A stretch of DNA of 64,000 nucleotides, taken from Ralstonia pickettii. Its GTDB lineage: Bacteria; Pseudomonadota; Gammaproteobacteria; Burkholderiales; Burkholderiaceae. The translations under genes and the position numbers were made by a program. The notes below the pieces were generated by a model, which was given only the letters and a program-made list of their open reading frames with translations, was not told where the DNA came from and did no database searches. The stretch spans positions 1,674,001 to 1,738,000 of the forward strand of contig NZ_CP066771.1 in NCBI RefSeq assembly GCF_016466415.2. Direction: 5' to 3'. Positions 41,501 through 50,673 of this stretch are shown here, piece by piece. Every line of letters starts with the position of its first letter. Positions within the stretch are counted from its first letter, which is position 1.

Positions 41501-44500
41501 TTTCGTGATCGAAACGCGCCCACGCGTGAGCGACGATCCCTGGACCATCAATGTGGCCGGTCGCTTGCTGATCGGCGGCCCGTCGCAGACCGCGCCGGCC
41601 ATCGAGCCGCAAAGCATGGCTGCGCTCGAAGAGCAGGCCCCCATTGCCGGCAGCACGCTGTACCAGGCGGCACTCGCGATCGGCTTGGAGTTTGGCGAGG
41701 CCTTCCGCTGGGTGCAGACGGTCCGCATCGACGGTAACGTTGCACTCGCTGAGCTTGCAGCGCCCGCCTCGCAGCAGGCTCATCTGGATCGCTACACGAT
41801 GCATCCGGGCGCGCTCGACAGCGGCCTGCATCCGCTGCTGGCCCTGATGGCCGCCGGCAAGCCCGGTGCTGAGCAGGCCGCCTACGTACCGGTGCAGTTT
41901 GGCCGCATGGATTACTTTGGCGGCGTGCCGGCCCGCGTGGTGGCGCGGATCGAACGCCGCAGTCCGCATTCGTTGGTCGCCAATTTCCAATACCTGGATG
42001 CCGGCGGCAATACAGTGCTGAAGCTCTCCGCATGCCGCTTCCGCCGCGTAGATCTGATCCGCCGTCGACACGGCAAACCTGGGCGCTATGTCTTTGCGCT
42101 GGAAGCCAAGCCGGCAACCGAAGCGATTGCTGCGGCTGCGACGCCTTCGCCGGCCAGCCTGTTGGCCACGGCAGCCACCATGGTCGCCGGCACCGAAGAC
42201 GCCGCGCATCGCGACAGGCACCTCACCGAAGTCATGCCGCTGATCGACGTGCTGGCTGCGGCCTACGCGTTGCGTGCCGTCGAAGCGCTGCACGTCCGCG
42301 CCAAGGCCGAGCTGCCGGCCTGCGCGAATCCAGCACTGCTCGCACGGCTAGTCGACATGTTGCTGGAAGACGGCATCCTCGTGCGCCGCGACGGCGTGCT
42401 GGCACTGGGCGACGAAACGCTGCCGCCTATCGAAGAACTCTGGCGGAGCCTGCTATCCCTGTCGCCCAGCCATGTTGCCGAGCTGACGCTGCTGGCACAT
42501 TGCGGCGCCTCGCTGCCGGCCATTCTGAACGGCGAACTGGAAGCGGGCGCCGTGCTGCCCCCGGCGCGCAACAGCCTGCTGGACCATCTGTTCGAGGCCT
42601 CCCCAACGTGGTCGCATGTCAACGCAATGGCCAGTGCTAGCCTGGATGCGTGCATCGAGAGATGGACCCTGCGCCGCCCGATGCGGGTTCTGGAAATCGT
42701 CCCGCCGGAAGCCAATCTATTCGAGCCGATCGGCGCGCACCTGCAGGGCCGCTGCGAGTACACCATCGCCGGCAGCCCCGAGCAGCTCGGCGCCTTTGAT
42801 ACCGGCCGTCATCCGCTAATCCGCACGGCGACGATACAACTGAGCGATCAGCCCGAGTTGACCGTCGAGCCGGGACGCAGCCACACGTTCGATGTGGTGG
42901 TGGTCAATAACCTGCTGCGCACATCTGGCAAGCCGAATCGATTGCTGGCGGCCGTGCGCACGTGGATGACGCCTGGGGCACTGCTGGTGCTTAGCGAGGC
43001 CCAGCCAAGCCGTTTCTCCGACATTGTGTTCGGTTTGTCGCCGGAATGGTGGTCCGCAGGTCGTGGGGATTTGCTCCCCGCCGAGTCCATCGAAGCCATG
43101 CTGCTTGCCGAGGGCTTCCAGTCACCAGCCCGCCACGTCGAGGCTGATCTCCAGATTGAAGGCGCACCGGCGCTGCTGCTGGCGCGCCGCCAGCTTGGAC
43201 GTCAAGCCGATTCATGCGATATCGGCGAGATCGTCACAGAAGGAATTGACGGCAACGCCGAGCAATTGGGGGCGAACTGGCTGGTGGTCTGTCCTGGCAC
43301 ACCGGCCGAACTCGCCACCACGCTGGCTGCCGCGCTCGAAGAGGCCCTTGCTGGCGCAAGCCTGGCGAGCCGCAGCCCGCGCGTTGCGTTGGTGGAGTCC
43401 CCCGAAGCGGCGCTGGAGCATGCCGCACTGGACGAAGCGGGAGCACCGTGCCAGATCGTCTTCCTTGCTGCAGACGCGCCAAGGCTTGACGATAGCGCCG
43501 ACGCGGGCACGCTGATGCAGGCGCAAGAGCCGACTTCAGTCGCGCTTGCACGTTTAGTGCGCGGCTTGAACGGCAAGCGCGCCAGCGCGCAACTGTCGAT
43601 CGTCACCTGCGGCGGCGCGCCGCTGGCTGCGCCCGGCACGCCAGCAACGGCGCTGCAGCCGTCGCAGGCCACCCTGTGGGGTCTGGGCCGCGTGCTGATG
43701 AACGAGCACGCCGAACTGCATTGCAGGCTCATCGATATCGATCCACGCGAGACGCAGCCAGTACCGGCGCTCAGCCGTGAGCTGCTATGTGCCGATGCGG
43801 AAGATGAAGTCGTGCTCGGCCTCGAAGAACGCTACGTGCCGCGCATGCTGACCGCCGAAGTGAGCGAGCTGCGCGAACAGGCCACACGGGCCGCCGCAGG
43901 TGCATCGGCCATACCCGCTGTGCTCGGCTTTGAATCGCCGGGCTCACTGCGTCACCTGCAGTGGTTCCCGCTGCCCGAGTTCGAGCTGGAACCCGACGAA
44001 GTCGAAGTGGAGCCGATGGCCGCGGGCCTGAATTTCCGTGACGTGATGTACGCGATGGGCCTGTTGTCTGACGAAGCCGTCGAGAACGGTTTTGCCGGTC
44101 CAACCATCGGCATGGAGTTCTCCGGCCGCGTCACGCGTGTGGGCAGTGCGGTCGCGAATTTCGCCAGCGGCGATCTGGTGCTCGGTTTTGCCCCCGCGTG
44201 TTATGCGAGCCGGTTGCGTACCCGCGCGACGGCGCTGGCACACAAACCCGCGCGGCTGAGCTTTGAGGAAGCCGCCACGATCCCGACCACGTTCTTCACC
44301 GCCTATTACGGGCTCAACGAACTGGCGCGCATTCGCAAGGGCGAGCGCGTACTGGTGCATGGCGCGGCCGGCGGTGTCGGCATCGCTGCAATCCAGTTGG
44401 CACGCCACCTCGGTGCCGAAGTATTCGCCACCGCAAGTAGCAATGAAAAGCGCGAGTTTGTACGCCTGCTCGGCGCAAGCCGCGTGTTCGACTCACGCAG

Positions 44501-46190
44501 CCTGGCATTCGCCGACGAGATCCGGCGCGCGACCGGAGGCGAAGGTGTCGATGTCGTGCTGAACTCGCTCGCCGGCGAGGCGATGGTGCGCAGCATCGAC
44601 GTGCTACGTCCGTTCGGTCGCTTCCTCGAGCTCGGCAAGCGCGATTTCTACGAGAACAGCCGTATCGGCCTGCGCCCCTTCCGCAACAACATCAGCTATT
44701 TCGGCATCGACGCCGACCAGTTGATGGATGCGTCGCCGCAGCTCACCGCATCCCTGTTCGCCCAGGTGATGGCGCTGCTCGATCAGGGCGTGCTCGATCC
44801 GCTGCCCTACCGCGCGTTCCCTGCCGCACGCATCGAGGAAGCCTTCCGCTACATGCAGCAGGCGCGCCAGATCGGCAAGATCGTAGTCACCTTCGCCGGC
44901 GGGGTGCCCGCACCGCAGGCCGCCAGCGCATCGCATCTCGCGCTGGATCCGTCGGCCGCCTATCTGGTTGCGGGCGGCACCGGCGGTCTGGGCTTCGCCA
45001 CGGCACGCTGGCTGGTCGAGCGCGGCGCACGTCATCTGGTGCTGGCCAGCCGGCGCGGCACGCTCGCGCCCGAACTGGCCGAGGAAGCGGCGCACTGGCG
45101 CGACACGCTCCAGGTAGATACGGCGGTCGTGTCGTGCGACCTCAATAATGGCGCGGCGGTGCGGGCGCTGGTCGACGGACTGGGCCGCAGCGGCACGCCG
45201 CTGAAGGGGCTCGTGCATTCTGCAATGACCATTGCCGACGGCCTGATCGCCAACCTGGACGACGCCAAGATGCGCGACGTACTGGCGCCCAAGGTTGCCG
45301 GTGCCTGGAACCTGCATCAGGCCACGCGCGAACTCGCCCTGGACTTTTTCGTGGTGTATTCGTCGGCCACCACCTTCCTGGGCAACCCCGGGCAGTCCAA
45401 CTACGTGGCCGCCAACGCCTTCCTTGAGGCGCTGATTCACCAGCGCCGCGCGCAAGGCCTGCCGGGCACCTACATGGCTTGGGGCCCACTCGAGGACGTG
45501 GGCTTCCTCGCCCGCAATGCCCAAACACTGGAGGCGTTGCAGGCCCGCATTGGCGGCCGCGCAATCACCTCGGCACAGGCGATGACCGCGCTCGAACAGG
45601 TGCTGCAGTGCGGCCATGCCGGCGAAGCGCTACTGTGGCTCGACTGGAAGTCCATCTCGCGCGTCATGCCAGCCGCACGCTCGCTGCGCTATCTCGACAT
45701 GCGGGGCGGCATCGGACAGGAAACGCAGCGCGCCGATGGCGCTAGCATGAAAGCCGAGATCCGCGCGCTTGACTCCGCCGAAGCCGTGCAACTGGTGATC
45801 GAGACACTGCAGGCACAGATCGCTCGGATCCTCCACCTATCTGCCGCCAAGGTCGATCCTGATCGCTCAGTGACCGATCTGGGCATGGACTCGCTGATGG
45901 GCATGGAGCTCGGCATGGCAATTGAGGAGTGCTTCGAGGTCAAGCTGCCGGTGATGATGTTGGCCGAAGGTGCGACCGTGCGCTCGCTCGCGCAGAAGAT
46001 AGCTGAATCGGTGCGCGCCGGCGCAACCGACGGCCAGGAAGCAGGCGCTGCAAGTGATGTCGAGCAGCAATTGGCCTCACTGTCGGCCATCCATGGCTCG
46101 GAAATCAGCAGCGACGAACTGCAACGCATGGCACGCGAAATGACCGCCAACCGAGCAGTCGCAGATGTCCTCACTGAGACGACCTCGTGA
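38520..46190 (+). CDS. Type I polyketide/fatty-acid synthase of the capsule locus (RkpA/WcbR type)
   Basis: 2,556-residue single-module reducing synthase. Order: KS (residues 1-430; Cys174 in DTACSSS, His310 in EAHGTGT, His350 in NVGHLE), AT (about 535-840; Ser631 in GHSVGE), DH (about 890-1190; His933 in HVVDGAVTFP), a degenerate C-methyltransferase-like region (about 1340-1560), ER (about 1780-2110; GAAGGVG near 1948), KR (about 2115-2350; GGTGGLG near 2152, Tyr2295) and ACP (about 2420-2500; Ser2458 in GMDSLMG). No thioesterase is present, so the chain must be passed on while bound to the ACP, most simply to the PLP enzyme downstream. It can work iteratively to make a saturated chain. It overlaps the LpxC-like gene. 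Confidence 0.95.
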   Translation: MKDAIAIVGMSCRFPGGVHSPEDYWKLLVAETDAVTEVPADRFSTEFYQHPSKREPGKSYTFAAGVIDNVAGFDADFFGISPREAQQMDPQQRLLLELAWEAFEHAGHHPQQMAGQDCAVFVGVAAQDYGDRGVDDLSVVDAYSATGNTLSIASNRISYLFDLRGPSMSIDTACSSSLVALHQACNAIRAGEVETALAGGVNLLLHPFPFVSFAKASMLSPTGRCRAFDASGDGYVRAEGGALVLLKSLSKALADGDTIHAVIASSGVNSDGHSQGGINVPASATQAALLENVYARAGVDPREVDYLEAHGTGTAVGDPIETRALIDVIGKLRSPDAPLLIGSAKTNVGHLETASGMAGLIKAILCLKHRAVPASIHFRTPNPNIDFTGGNLRVVDRYTPLAAKDKRLLVGVNSFGFGGTNAHVLLREAAPPSKAAKAGKATSVAQNRPAPLMLSARSQEALQALAAAYRDQLGAGTSWQALAGATAHRRQPLRYRAVIDPSNAADVAADGIAALAALAQGDTCPAVVTGEAVANDGKLALVFSGNGSQWAGMGQRLLQEDSVFCATVKQIDAFWCADGSASLLDVMRAGATAEWLQRTENAQPLLFAIQAGIVQSLLEQGLRFDACYGHSVGEVAAAYAAGALSMEQAVRVIKVRSRAQALTAGKGRMAAAGVGEGAARELIAALGLDDVLEVAGINSPGAVTLAGPLTALEAVQAHLAQANQFFQMLDLDYAFHSRQMDAIHDVVLEGLRGLQPRATHSTFVSTVTGTPLSGAELDASYWWRNIREPVQFEPATRQLIDGGMRLFLEIGPHSILRAYVSQSLEAARANGSALPTLKRNHDQSSQLRHAFCTALAHGARLDRNTVYPDAHRDVVLPTYPWQRTPYWAPITAEGYDLVHRHRQHPLLGYRLKDCAAAWENQIDPVKLPMLASHVVDGAVTFPGAGYAEMALAAARSYFGTVTCAVENLEIRTPVVFQPQQGRLFRFTLDPRTAGFVIETRPRVSDDPWTINVAGRLLIGGPSQTAPAIEPQSMAALEEQAPIAGSTLYQAALAIGLEFGEAFRWVQTVRIDGNVALAELAAPASQQAHLDRYTMHPGALDSGLHPLLALMAAGKPGAEQAAYVPVQFGRMDYFGGVPARVVARIERRSPHSLVANFQYLDAGGNTVLKLSACRFRRVDLIRRRHGKPGRYVFALEAKPATEAIAAAATPSPASLLATAATMVAGTEDAAHRDRHLTEVMPLIDVLAAAYALRAVEALHVRAKAELPACANPALLARLVDMLLEDGILVRRDGVLALGDETLPPIEELWRSLLSLSPSHVAELTLLAHCGASLPAILNGELEAGAVLPPARNSLLDHLFEASPTWSHVNAMASASLDACIERWTLRRPMRVLEIVPPEANLFEPIGAHLQGRCEYTIAGSPEQLGAFDTGRHPLIRTATIQLSDQPELTVEPGRSHTFDVVVVNNLLRTSGKPNRLLAAVRTWMTPGALLVLSEAQPSRFSDIVFGLSPEWWSAGRGDLLPAESIEAMLLAEGFQSPARHVEADLQIEGAPALLLARRQLGRQADSCDIGEIVTEGIDGNAEQLGANWLVVCPGTPAELATTLAAALEEALAGASLASRSPRVALVESPEAALEHAALDEAGAPCQIVFLAADAPRLDDSADAGTLMQAQEPTSVALARLVRGLNGKRASAQLSIVTCGGAPLAAPGTPATALQPSQATLWGLGRVLMNEHAELHCRLIDIDPRETQPVPALSRELLCADAEDEVVLGLEERYVPRMLTAEVSELREQATRAAAGASAIPAVLGFESPGSLRHLQWFPLPEFELEPDEVEVEPMAAGLNFRDVMYAMGLLSDEAVENGFAGPTIGMEFSGRVTRVGSAVANFASGDLVLGFAPACYASRLRTRATALAHKPARLSFEEAATIPTTFFTAYYGLNELARIRKGERVLVHGAAGGVGIAAIQLARHLGAEVFATASSNEKREFVRLLGASRVFDSRSLAFADEIRRATGGEGVDVVLNSLAGEAMVRSIDVLRPFGRFLELGKRDFYENSRIGLRPFRNNISYFGIDADQLMDASPQLTASLFAQVMALLDQGVLDPLPYRAFPAARIEEAFRYMQQARQIGKIVVTFAGGVPAPQAASASHLALDPSAAYLVAGGTGGLGFATARWLVERGARHLVLASRRGTLAPELAEEAAHWRDTLQVDTAVVSCDLNNGAAVRALVDGLGRSGTPLKGLVHSAMTIADGLIANLDDAKMRDVLAPKVAGAWNLHQATRELALDFFVVYSSATTFLGNPGQSNYVAANAFLEALIHQRRAQGLPGTYMAWGPLEDVGFLARNAQTLEALQARIGGRAITSAQAMTALEQVLQCGHAGEALLWLDWKSISRVMPAARSLRYLDMRGGIGQETQRADGASMKAEIRALDSAEAVQLVIETLQAQIARILHLSAAKVDPDRSVTDLGMDSLMGMELGMAIEECFEVKLPVMMLAEGATVRSLAQKIAESVRAGATDGQEAGAASDVEQQLASLSAIHGSEISSDELQRMAREMTANRAVADVLTETTS

Positions 46191-47083
46191 TGACCGCGCC
46201 GGGCTGGGCAAGCAATCAGGGAACACTGGCGCGCGAGCTGCGGCTGTACGGCCGCGGGCTGCACACCGGCAAGCGCGTCAATGTCCGCGTGCATCCTGAG
46301 CGCGTCGGGCACGGCATCGTGTTCCGGCGCATGCGCGGCGGCCAGCAGCTTGCATTACTGCCCGCCTCTGCGGCGCTGCGCCTGGGGCAGCCGTTGTGCA
46401 CGGCACTCCAGAATGCCGATGGCTGGCGCGTGCGCACCGTCGAACACCTGCTGGCAGCTTTGCTGGCATGCCAGATCGACCACGCCACCGTCGAGATCGA
46501 TGCCGAAGAGGTGCCGATCCTGGATGGCAGCGCACAGCCCTGGCTGCAGGCGATCGAGGCCTGTGGACGCCTCCCGCTGGATGCACCCAAGCGCTTCCTG
46601 CGGATTCTCAAGACGGTTGCTGTGGAAGATGGCGGCATGCATCGCACGATCATCGAACCGGCCGACCACTATGCGATGTCCGTAACCAACGACCTCAAGG
46701 GGTTCGGCGAGATGAACTGGCAGGGCATCATCGACCCCGTTTCGTTCGCTTCCGACATCGCGCCATCGCGCTCATATGGCCGCCTGCGCTGGGCGGTGCC
46801 AGCCATCTTGTTTGGCTATCTGCGGGGCCAACCGATTCTGCGCGGCGCGAGGCCGTCATGCACCGCTACCATTGTCGGCTCCGGCGTGATCGGCGGCATG
46901 CGCCTGCCGATGGAGTTCGTGCGGCACCGCGTGCTTGATCTAATCGGCGACCTAGCTCTGCTGGGCGCGCCGCTGCTAGGCAAGGTCACAGCCTTGCGCC
47001 CCAGCCACGAAATGAATTACCGGCTTTGTGCCGCCCTGCTCGCCCGGCCCGATGCCTGGGAATGGGCATACCCCACACACTGA
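46190..47083 (+). CDS. LpxC-like zinc deacetylase of the capsule locus
   Basis: 297-residue homologue of UDP-3-O-acyl-GlcNAc deacetylase. It keeps GRGLHTGKRVNVRVHP (LpxC GxGLHSG region), RTVEHLLAALLA (first zinc His and the catalytic Glu before it), EVPILDGSA, FVRHRVLDLIGDLALLG (second zinc His and zinc Asp) and HEMN (catalytic His). All metal ligands appear intact. The normal essential lpxC belongs to the division cluster, so this is a paralogue. The start is the ATG overlapping the synthase stop (TGATG at 46188-46192); a GTG one codon earlier is possible. Likely substrate is an N-acylated lipid or sugar intermediate of this pathway. Confidence 0.87.
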   Translation: MTAPGWASNQGTLARELRLYGRGLHTGKRVNVRVHPERVGHGIVFRRMRGGQQLALLPASAALRLGQPLCTALQNADGWRVRTVEHLLAALLACQIDHATVEIDAEEVPILDGSAQPWLQAIEACGRLPLDAPKRFLRILKTVAVEDGGMHRTIIEPADHYAMSVTNDLKGFGEMNWQGIIDPVSFASDIAPSRSYGRLRWAVPAILFGYLRGQPILRGARPSCTATIVGSGVIGGMRLPMEFVRHRVLDLIGDLALLGAPLLGKVTALRPSHEMNYRLCAALLARPDAWEWAYPTH

Positions 47084-47099
47084 CGAAGGAATCCGCGGT

Positions 47100-48461
47100 A
47101 TGAGACTGGGCGACCAGTTGCGACAGCAGCTTGCTGCTAAGGCCCTGAAGCGGCAGCTTGATCGGGTCACGAAAGAAATGGAGACGGGAGCCGAACGGGC
47201 GGCAGTTGCGGCCCATACCGGTGAAGCGTCGGCAGCACAGCCGGTCAATCCGGCGGACTATGCGGCACTGTGCCGCTTCGACACGCTGCCTGCGTACCAG
47301 CAGGTCTCGATCATCCGCGAGGTAAGCGAGCGTTTGGGTATTGCGTCGCCGTTCTTCCGCGTCCACGAAGGCGTGGCCGGGGCCACCACGCAGATCAACG
47401 GCCAGTCCTATATCAACTTCGCCAACTACAATTATCTCGGCCTATCCGGGGATGCTGAGGTATCGGCCAGCGCCAAAGCCGCAGTCGACCAGTATGGCAC
47501 CTCGGCGTCGGCAAGCCGCATGGTGGCCGGCGAGCGGCCGGTCCAGCGCGAGCTAGAGCGCGCACTGGCAAGCGTCTACGAGGTCGACGACTGCGTCGCC
47601 TTCGTCAGCGGGCATGCCACCAACGTCACCGTGATCGGATGCCTGTTTGGCCCCGGCGACCTGATCGTGCATGACGCGTTGGCGCACAACAGCATCGTGC
47701 AGGGGGCGCAGCTCAGCGGCGCCAAGCGGCTGAACTTCCCGCATAACGACTGGGCAGCGCTTGACGCCCTGCTCACGCGCGTGCGGCGCGACTACCGCCG
47801 TGTGCTGATCGCCGTGGAAGGCATCTACAGCATGGATGGAGACTTCCCCGAGCTGGAACGCTTCATCGACATCAAGCGCCGCCACGGTGCCTTCCTCATG
47901 GTCGACGAAGCGCACTCGTTCGGCGTGCTCGGTGCGACAGGCAAAGGCATCCGGGAGCATTTCGGGCTGGCCGGCCGCGACGTCGATATCTGGATGGGGA
48001 CTTTCAGCAAGACGCTGGCGGGCTGCGGCGGGTACATCGCCGGCGAGCAGGCGCTGATCGACATCCTGCGCCACCTGGCACCCGGTTTCCTGTACAGCGT
48101 TGGATTGTCACCGGTGCTGGCCGCCACCTCGCTGACCGCTCTTCGGCGCATGCTGGATGAGCCGCAACGAGTCGCCAAGCTGCGCGAGCGCGGACGTCAG
48201 TTCCTGGACGCCGCACGTGAAGCGGGCCTCAACACGGGGCTGAGCGCCGGATACTCGGTCGTGCCAGTGATTATCGGCAGTTCGCTCAAGGCCGCGCAAT
48301 GGGCCAATGCACTGTTCGAGAAAGGCATCAACACGCAGCCGATCTTTTATCCCGCGGTGGAGGAGAAAGCCGCGCGGCTGCGCTTCTTTATCTGCTCCAC
48401 CCACACGCCGGAACAGATCGCTTATACGATAGCGTCCGTTGCGCAGCTGGCACGGCGTTAG
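47100..48461 (+). CDS. PLP-dependent alpha-oxoamine synthase (AONS/SPT-like; RkpG/WcbT type)
   Basis: 453-residue aminotransferase class II enzyme of the 8-amino-7-oxononanoate synthase / 2-amino-3-ketobutyrate ligase / serine palmitoyltransferase group, which condense an acyl thioester with an amino acid under decarboxylation. It shows NFANYNYLGLSG, GTSASASRMVAGE, VDEAHSFGVLG (PLP-binding Asp) and GTFSKTLAGCGGYIAG with the Schiff-base Lys304. It has an extra N-terminal stretch of about 80 residues before the core, which could contact the synthase ACP. The ATG at 47100 has AAGGAA upstream. It lies 16 bp downstream of the LpxC-like gene and 4 bp before the GNAT pseudogene. Confidence 0.9.
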   Translation: MRLGDQLRQQLAAKALKRQLDRVTKEMETGAERAAVAAHTGEASAAQPVNPADYAALCRFDTLPAYQQVSIIREVSERLGIASPFFRVHEGVAGATTQINGQSYINFANYNYLGLSGDAEVSASAKAAVDQYGTSASASRMVAGERPVQRELERALASVYEVDDCVAFVSGHATNVTVIGCLFGPGDLIVHDALAHNSIVQGAQLSGAKRLNFPHNDWAALDALLTRVRRDYRRVLIAVEGIYSMDGDFPELERFIDIKRRHGAFLMVDEAHSFGVLGATGKGIREHFGLAGRDVDIWMGTFSKTLAGCGGYIAGEQALIDILRHLAPGFLYSVGLSPVLAATSLTALRRMLDEPQRVAKLRERGRQFLDAAREAGLNTGLSAGYSVVPVIIGSSLKAAQWANALFEKGINTQPIFYPAVEEKAARLRFFICSTHTPEQIAYTIASVAQLARR

Positions 48462-48646
48462 CACTATGGACACGATGCTGCAGATGGATCAGTCATCGGG
48501 CTCGGCACTCACGTTCCGTCGCGCTGCGGCTAGCGATGCCGCTGCGCTGGCGCCATTGGTGCTCGCCTCCGGCCGCCAGGAATTTGACTGGCTGCTGGGC
48601 GTGCCACCGGCCGCATGCGAGGCTTTCCTGCGCCGTGCCATCGCCA

Positions 48647-48654
48647 CCCCAAGC
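48647..48654 (+). repeat. Left copy of 8-bp target site duplication
   Basis: CCCCAAGC directly before the left end of the IS66-type element; the identical octamer follows the right end. Eight base pairs is the duplication length typical of this IS family. Confidence 0.95.
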
Positions 48655-48701
48655 GTAAGCGGTCTTTTAAGGGCGCCCCTTGCGGCCGCCGGCGGTATCC
48701 G

Positions 48702-50291
48702 CTAGACGGTTGAGGGCTTGAGCCTCCAGGGCAGCAGAGCCTCGTAGTCGTCGGCGGTCTGTGCGTGTGGCAACGCCTTGAACAAGGCAACGAGATACTG
48801 ATACGGATCGACGTCGTTGGCCTTGCAGGTTTCCACCAGCGAGTAAAGACTTGCGCTAGCGTTGGCACCGGCCACGGTGTCGCAGAAGAGGAAGTTTCTC
48901 CGTCCGATCACGAATGGCCTAATCGCGTTCTCGCAGGGATTGTTCGAGATCGGCCAGGTTCCGTTCTCGATGTAGCGCACGAGCTTTGGCCACTGCCCAT
49001 GCAGGTAGTGCAGCGCCTTGCCGAACAGGCTTTGCGGCAGCACGGTATGCAGATGTTGCAGCAGCATCGTTTCGATCTCGGCCAGCAGCGGCTGGCTTTG
49101 TTCGGCGCGAACCTGCTGCCGTTGTTCCGGCTTCATCTTGAGCGTGTGGCTTTCGATGGCAAACAGCTTGCCGATGCGCTGCAGGAATCCGGTGACCGGG
49201 TGGTCGGGGCGCTTGTCCTTGGGCAAGGCTTGCTCCGCCTCGACCAGGTAGCGGCGCGCGTGTGCCCAGCATCCGAGATGCACCAACTGATAGGTGTTTG
49301 CGACGTCGTCGTATGGTGCATAGCCGTCGGTCATCAACACCGCCCCAGGCTTGATGCCGGCATAGAGAGCCGTAGCCTGCTTTGTCTCGCGTGTCGGGCT
49401 ATAGGCAAACAACCGTACCGGCGGCCCTGTGCCATTCATCTGCGCCCATAGGAAGCTCTTTCTCTGGGCAGGCCTGCCGGGCTCCTTGAGCACCTGTACC
49501 GTTGTCTCGTCACCGTACACGACGTCTGCTTCCAGCAGATGGTCACGCAGCAGGTTGATGATTGGCTGCACCGCCTGGCCTACTCGCACTATGCTTGCGG
49601 CCAGGGTGCCGCGAGAGAGGTCCCCGCCGAAGCGATGCAGCAGCGCTGCCTGGCGGTACAGCGGCAGGCCATCCTGATACTTCGAGGTGATGCACCAGGC
49701 CAGCGCCGATTCGGTAAGGAGTCCCTTGGGAATAATGCGCGCCGGTGCCGGCGTCGTCTTGATGCCGCCGTCGCAGCATGGGCAGGCGTACTTGACCCGC
49801 TGGTGCTGGATCACGCGGACCTGCTGCGGCACGATGTCGAGCTGTTCGCTGACCTCGACGCCAATCTCGACCAGAGCCTGGCCATCGAGGGGGCAGACGC
49901 GTTCCGATTCGGGTAGTTCGTGACGAACCTCGACACGGGGCAGCGCCGGGTCGAGCGGCTTGCGGCCGCGCTTCTTGCGTTTGTGTCCGGCCACTTCGGT
50001 CTCGGGCGTACCTTCTTCTTCCTGCGCCGGCTGCGCGGCCGCCGTCGCCAAGGCCTCGGCCTCATTGAGGAACAAGTCCTTCTGCTCCGAGCCTCGCGCC
50101 TCGCTCTTTGCGGCGAACAGCTTACGCTGAAACGCCTTGAGCTGTTCCAAGAGCAGGTCTCGCTGGACCGTCATCACACGCAGTTCGCCCTTGATTGCCT
50201 CGCGTTCCGCGAGTATTGCCTTGAGCTCGCGCTCGGCGTCTCGCAACAGTTGCAGCTCGGCGGCGGTAACGGTGACGGGCGTGGATGGCAT
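48702..50291 (-). CDS. tnpC: IS66-family transposase TnpC (Orf3)
   Basis: 529-residue transposase. N-terminal leucine-zipper-like coil (residues 10-60), a zinc-finger-like pair of cysteine clusters (ERVCPLDG and YACPCCDGG), then the DDE catalytic domain: DETTVQV (Asp), LMTDGYAPYDD (Asp) and NNPCENAIRPFVIGRRNFLF (Glu, with the IS66 C-terminal signature). Full length and unbroken. It starts 31 bp after tnpB. Confidence 0.96.
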   Translation of the reverse strand: MPSTPVTVTAAELQLLRDAERELKAILAEREAIKGELRVMTVQRDLLLEQLKAFQRKLFAAKSEARGSEQKDLFLNEAEALATAAAQPAQEEEGTPETEVAGHKRKKRGRKPLDPALPRVEVRHELPESERVCPLDGQALVEIGVEVSEQLDIVPQQVRVIQHQRVKYACPCCDGGIKTTPAPARIIPKGLLTESALAWCITSKYQDGLPLYRQAALLHRFGGDLSRGTLAASIVRVGQAVQPIINLLRDHLLEADVVYGDETTVQVLKEPGRPAQRKSFLWAQMNGTGPPVRLFAYSPTRETKQATALYAGIKPGAVLMTDGYAPYDDVANTYQLVHLGCWAHARRYLVEAEQALPKDKRPDHPVTGFLQRIGKLFAIESHTLKMKPEQRQQVRAEQSQPLLAEIETMLLQHLHTVLPQSLFGKALHYLHGQWPKLVRYIENGTWPISNNPCENAIRPFVIGRRNFLFCDTVAGANASASLYSLVETCKANDVDPYQYLVALFKALPHAQTADDYEALLPWRLKPSTV

Positions 50292-50322
50292 GGCGGGTTA
50301 GACCGCTGCCGCCAAACAGCGT

Positions 50323-50673
50323 TCACGCAGCGCGATGGTATTCTCGGTGCGGGTGCCGGCGCATCGCCTCGATGTCGATTCCCTCGAGCAGCCAGTGCAA
50401 CTGTTCGACCGTCAGCGTAGCCACAGCCGCCTCGCGTGGCCAGGCAAACCGGTCCGCCTCCAATCGCTTCAACAATAGCCAGAAGCCGTTGCGATCCCAC
50501 CCGAGAATCTTGATGCGATCGGCCCGCTGGTTACGGAACACAAATACAGCCGATGCAAACGGATCCAGCCCGAGCGTCTGCTCGACCAGCAGTGCCAGGC
50601 CGTTGATGTTCTTACGGAAGTCCACTGCGTCGCGATGCAGATACACCCGCAGCTCAGCGTCGAGCCGAAACAT
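50323..50673 (-). CDS. tnpB: IS66 accessory protein TnpB (Orf2)
   Basis: 116-residue IS66 Orf2-like protein starting MFRLDAELRVYLHRDAVDFRKNINGLALL, with FVFRNQRADRIKILGWDRNGFWLLLKRLE, the family hallmark. Needed with TnpA for transposition in this family. Its ATG overlaps the tnpA stop by one base (TGATG), indicating coupled translation. Confidence 0.95.
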   Translation of the reverse strand: MFRLDAELRVYLHRDAVDFRKNINGLALLVEQTLGLDPFASAVFVFRNQRADRIKILGWDRNGFWLLLKRLEADRFAWPREAAVATLTVEQLHWLLEGIDIEAMRRHPHREYHRAA

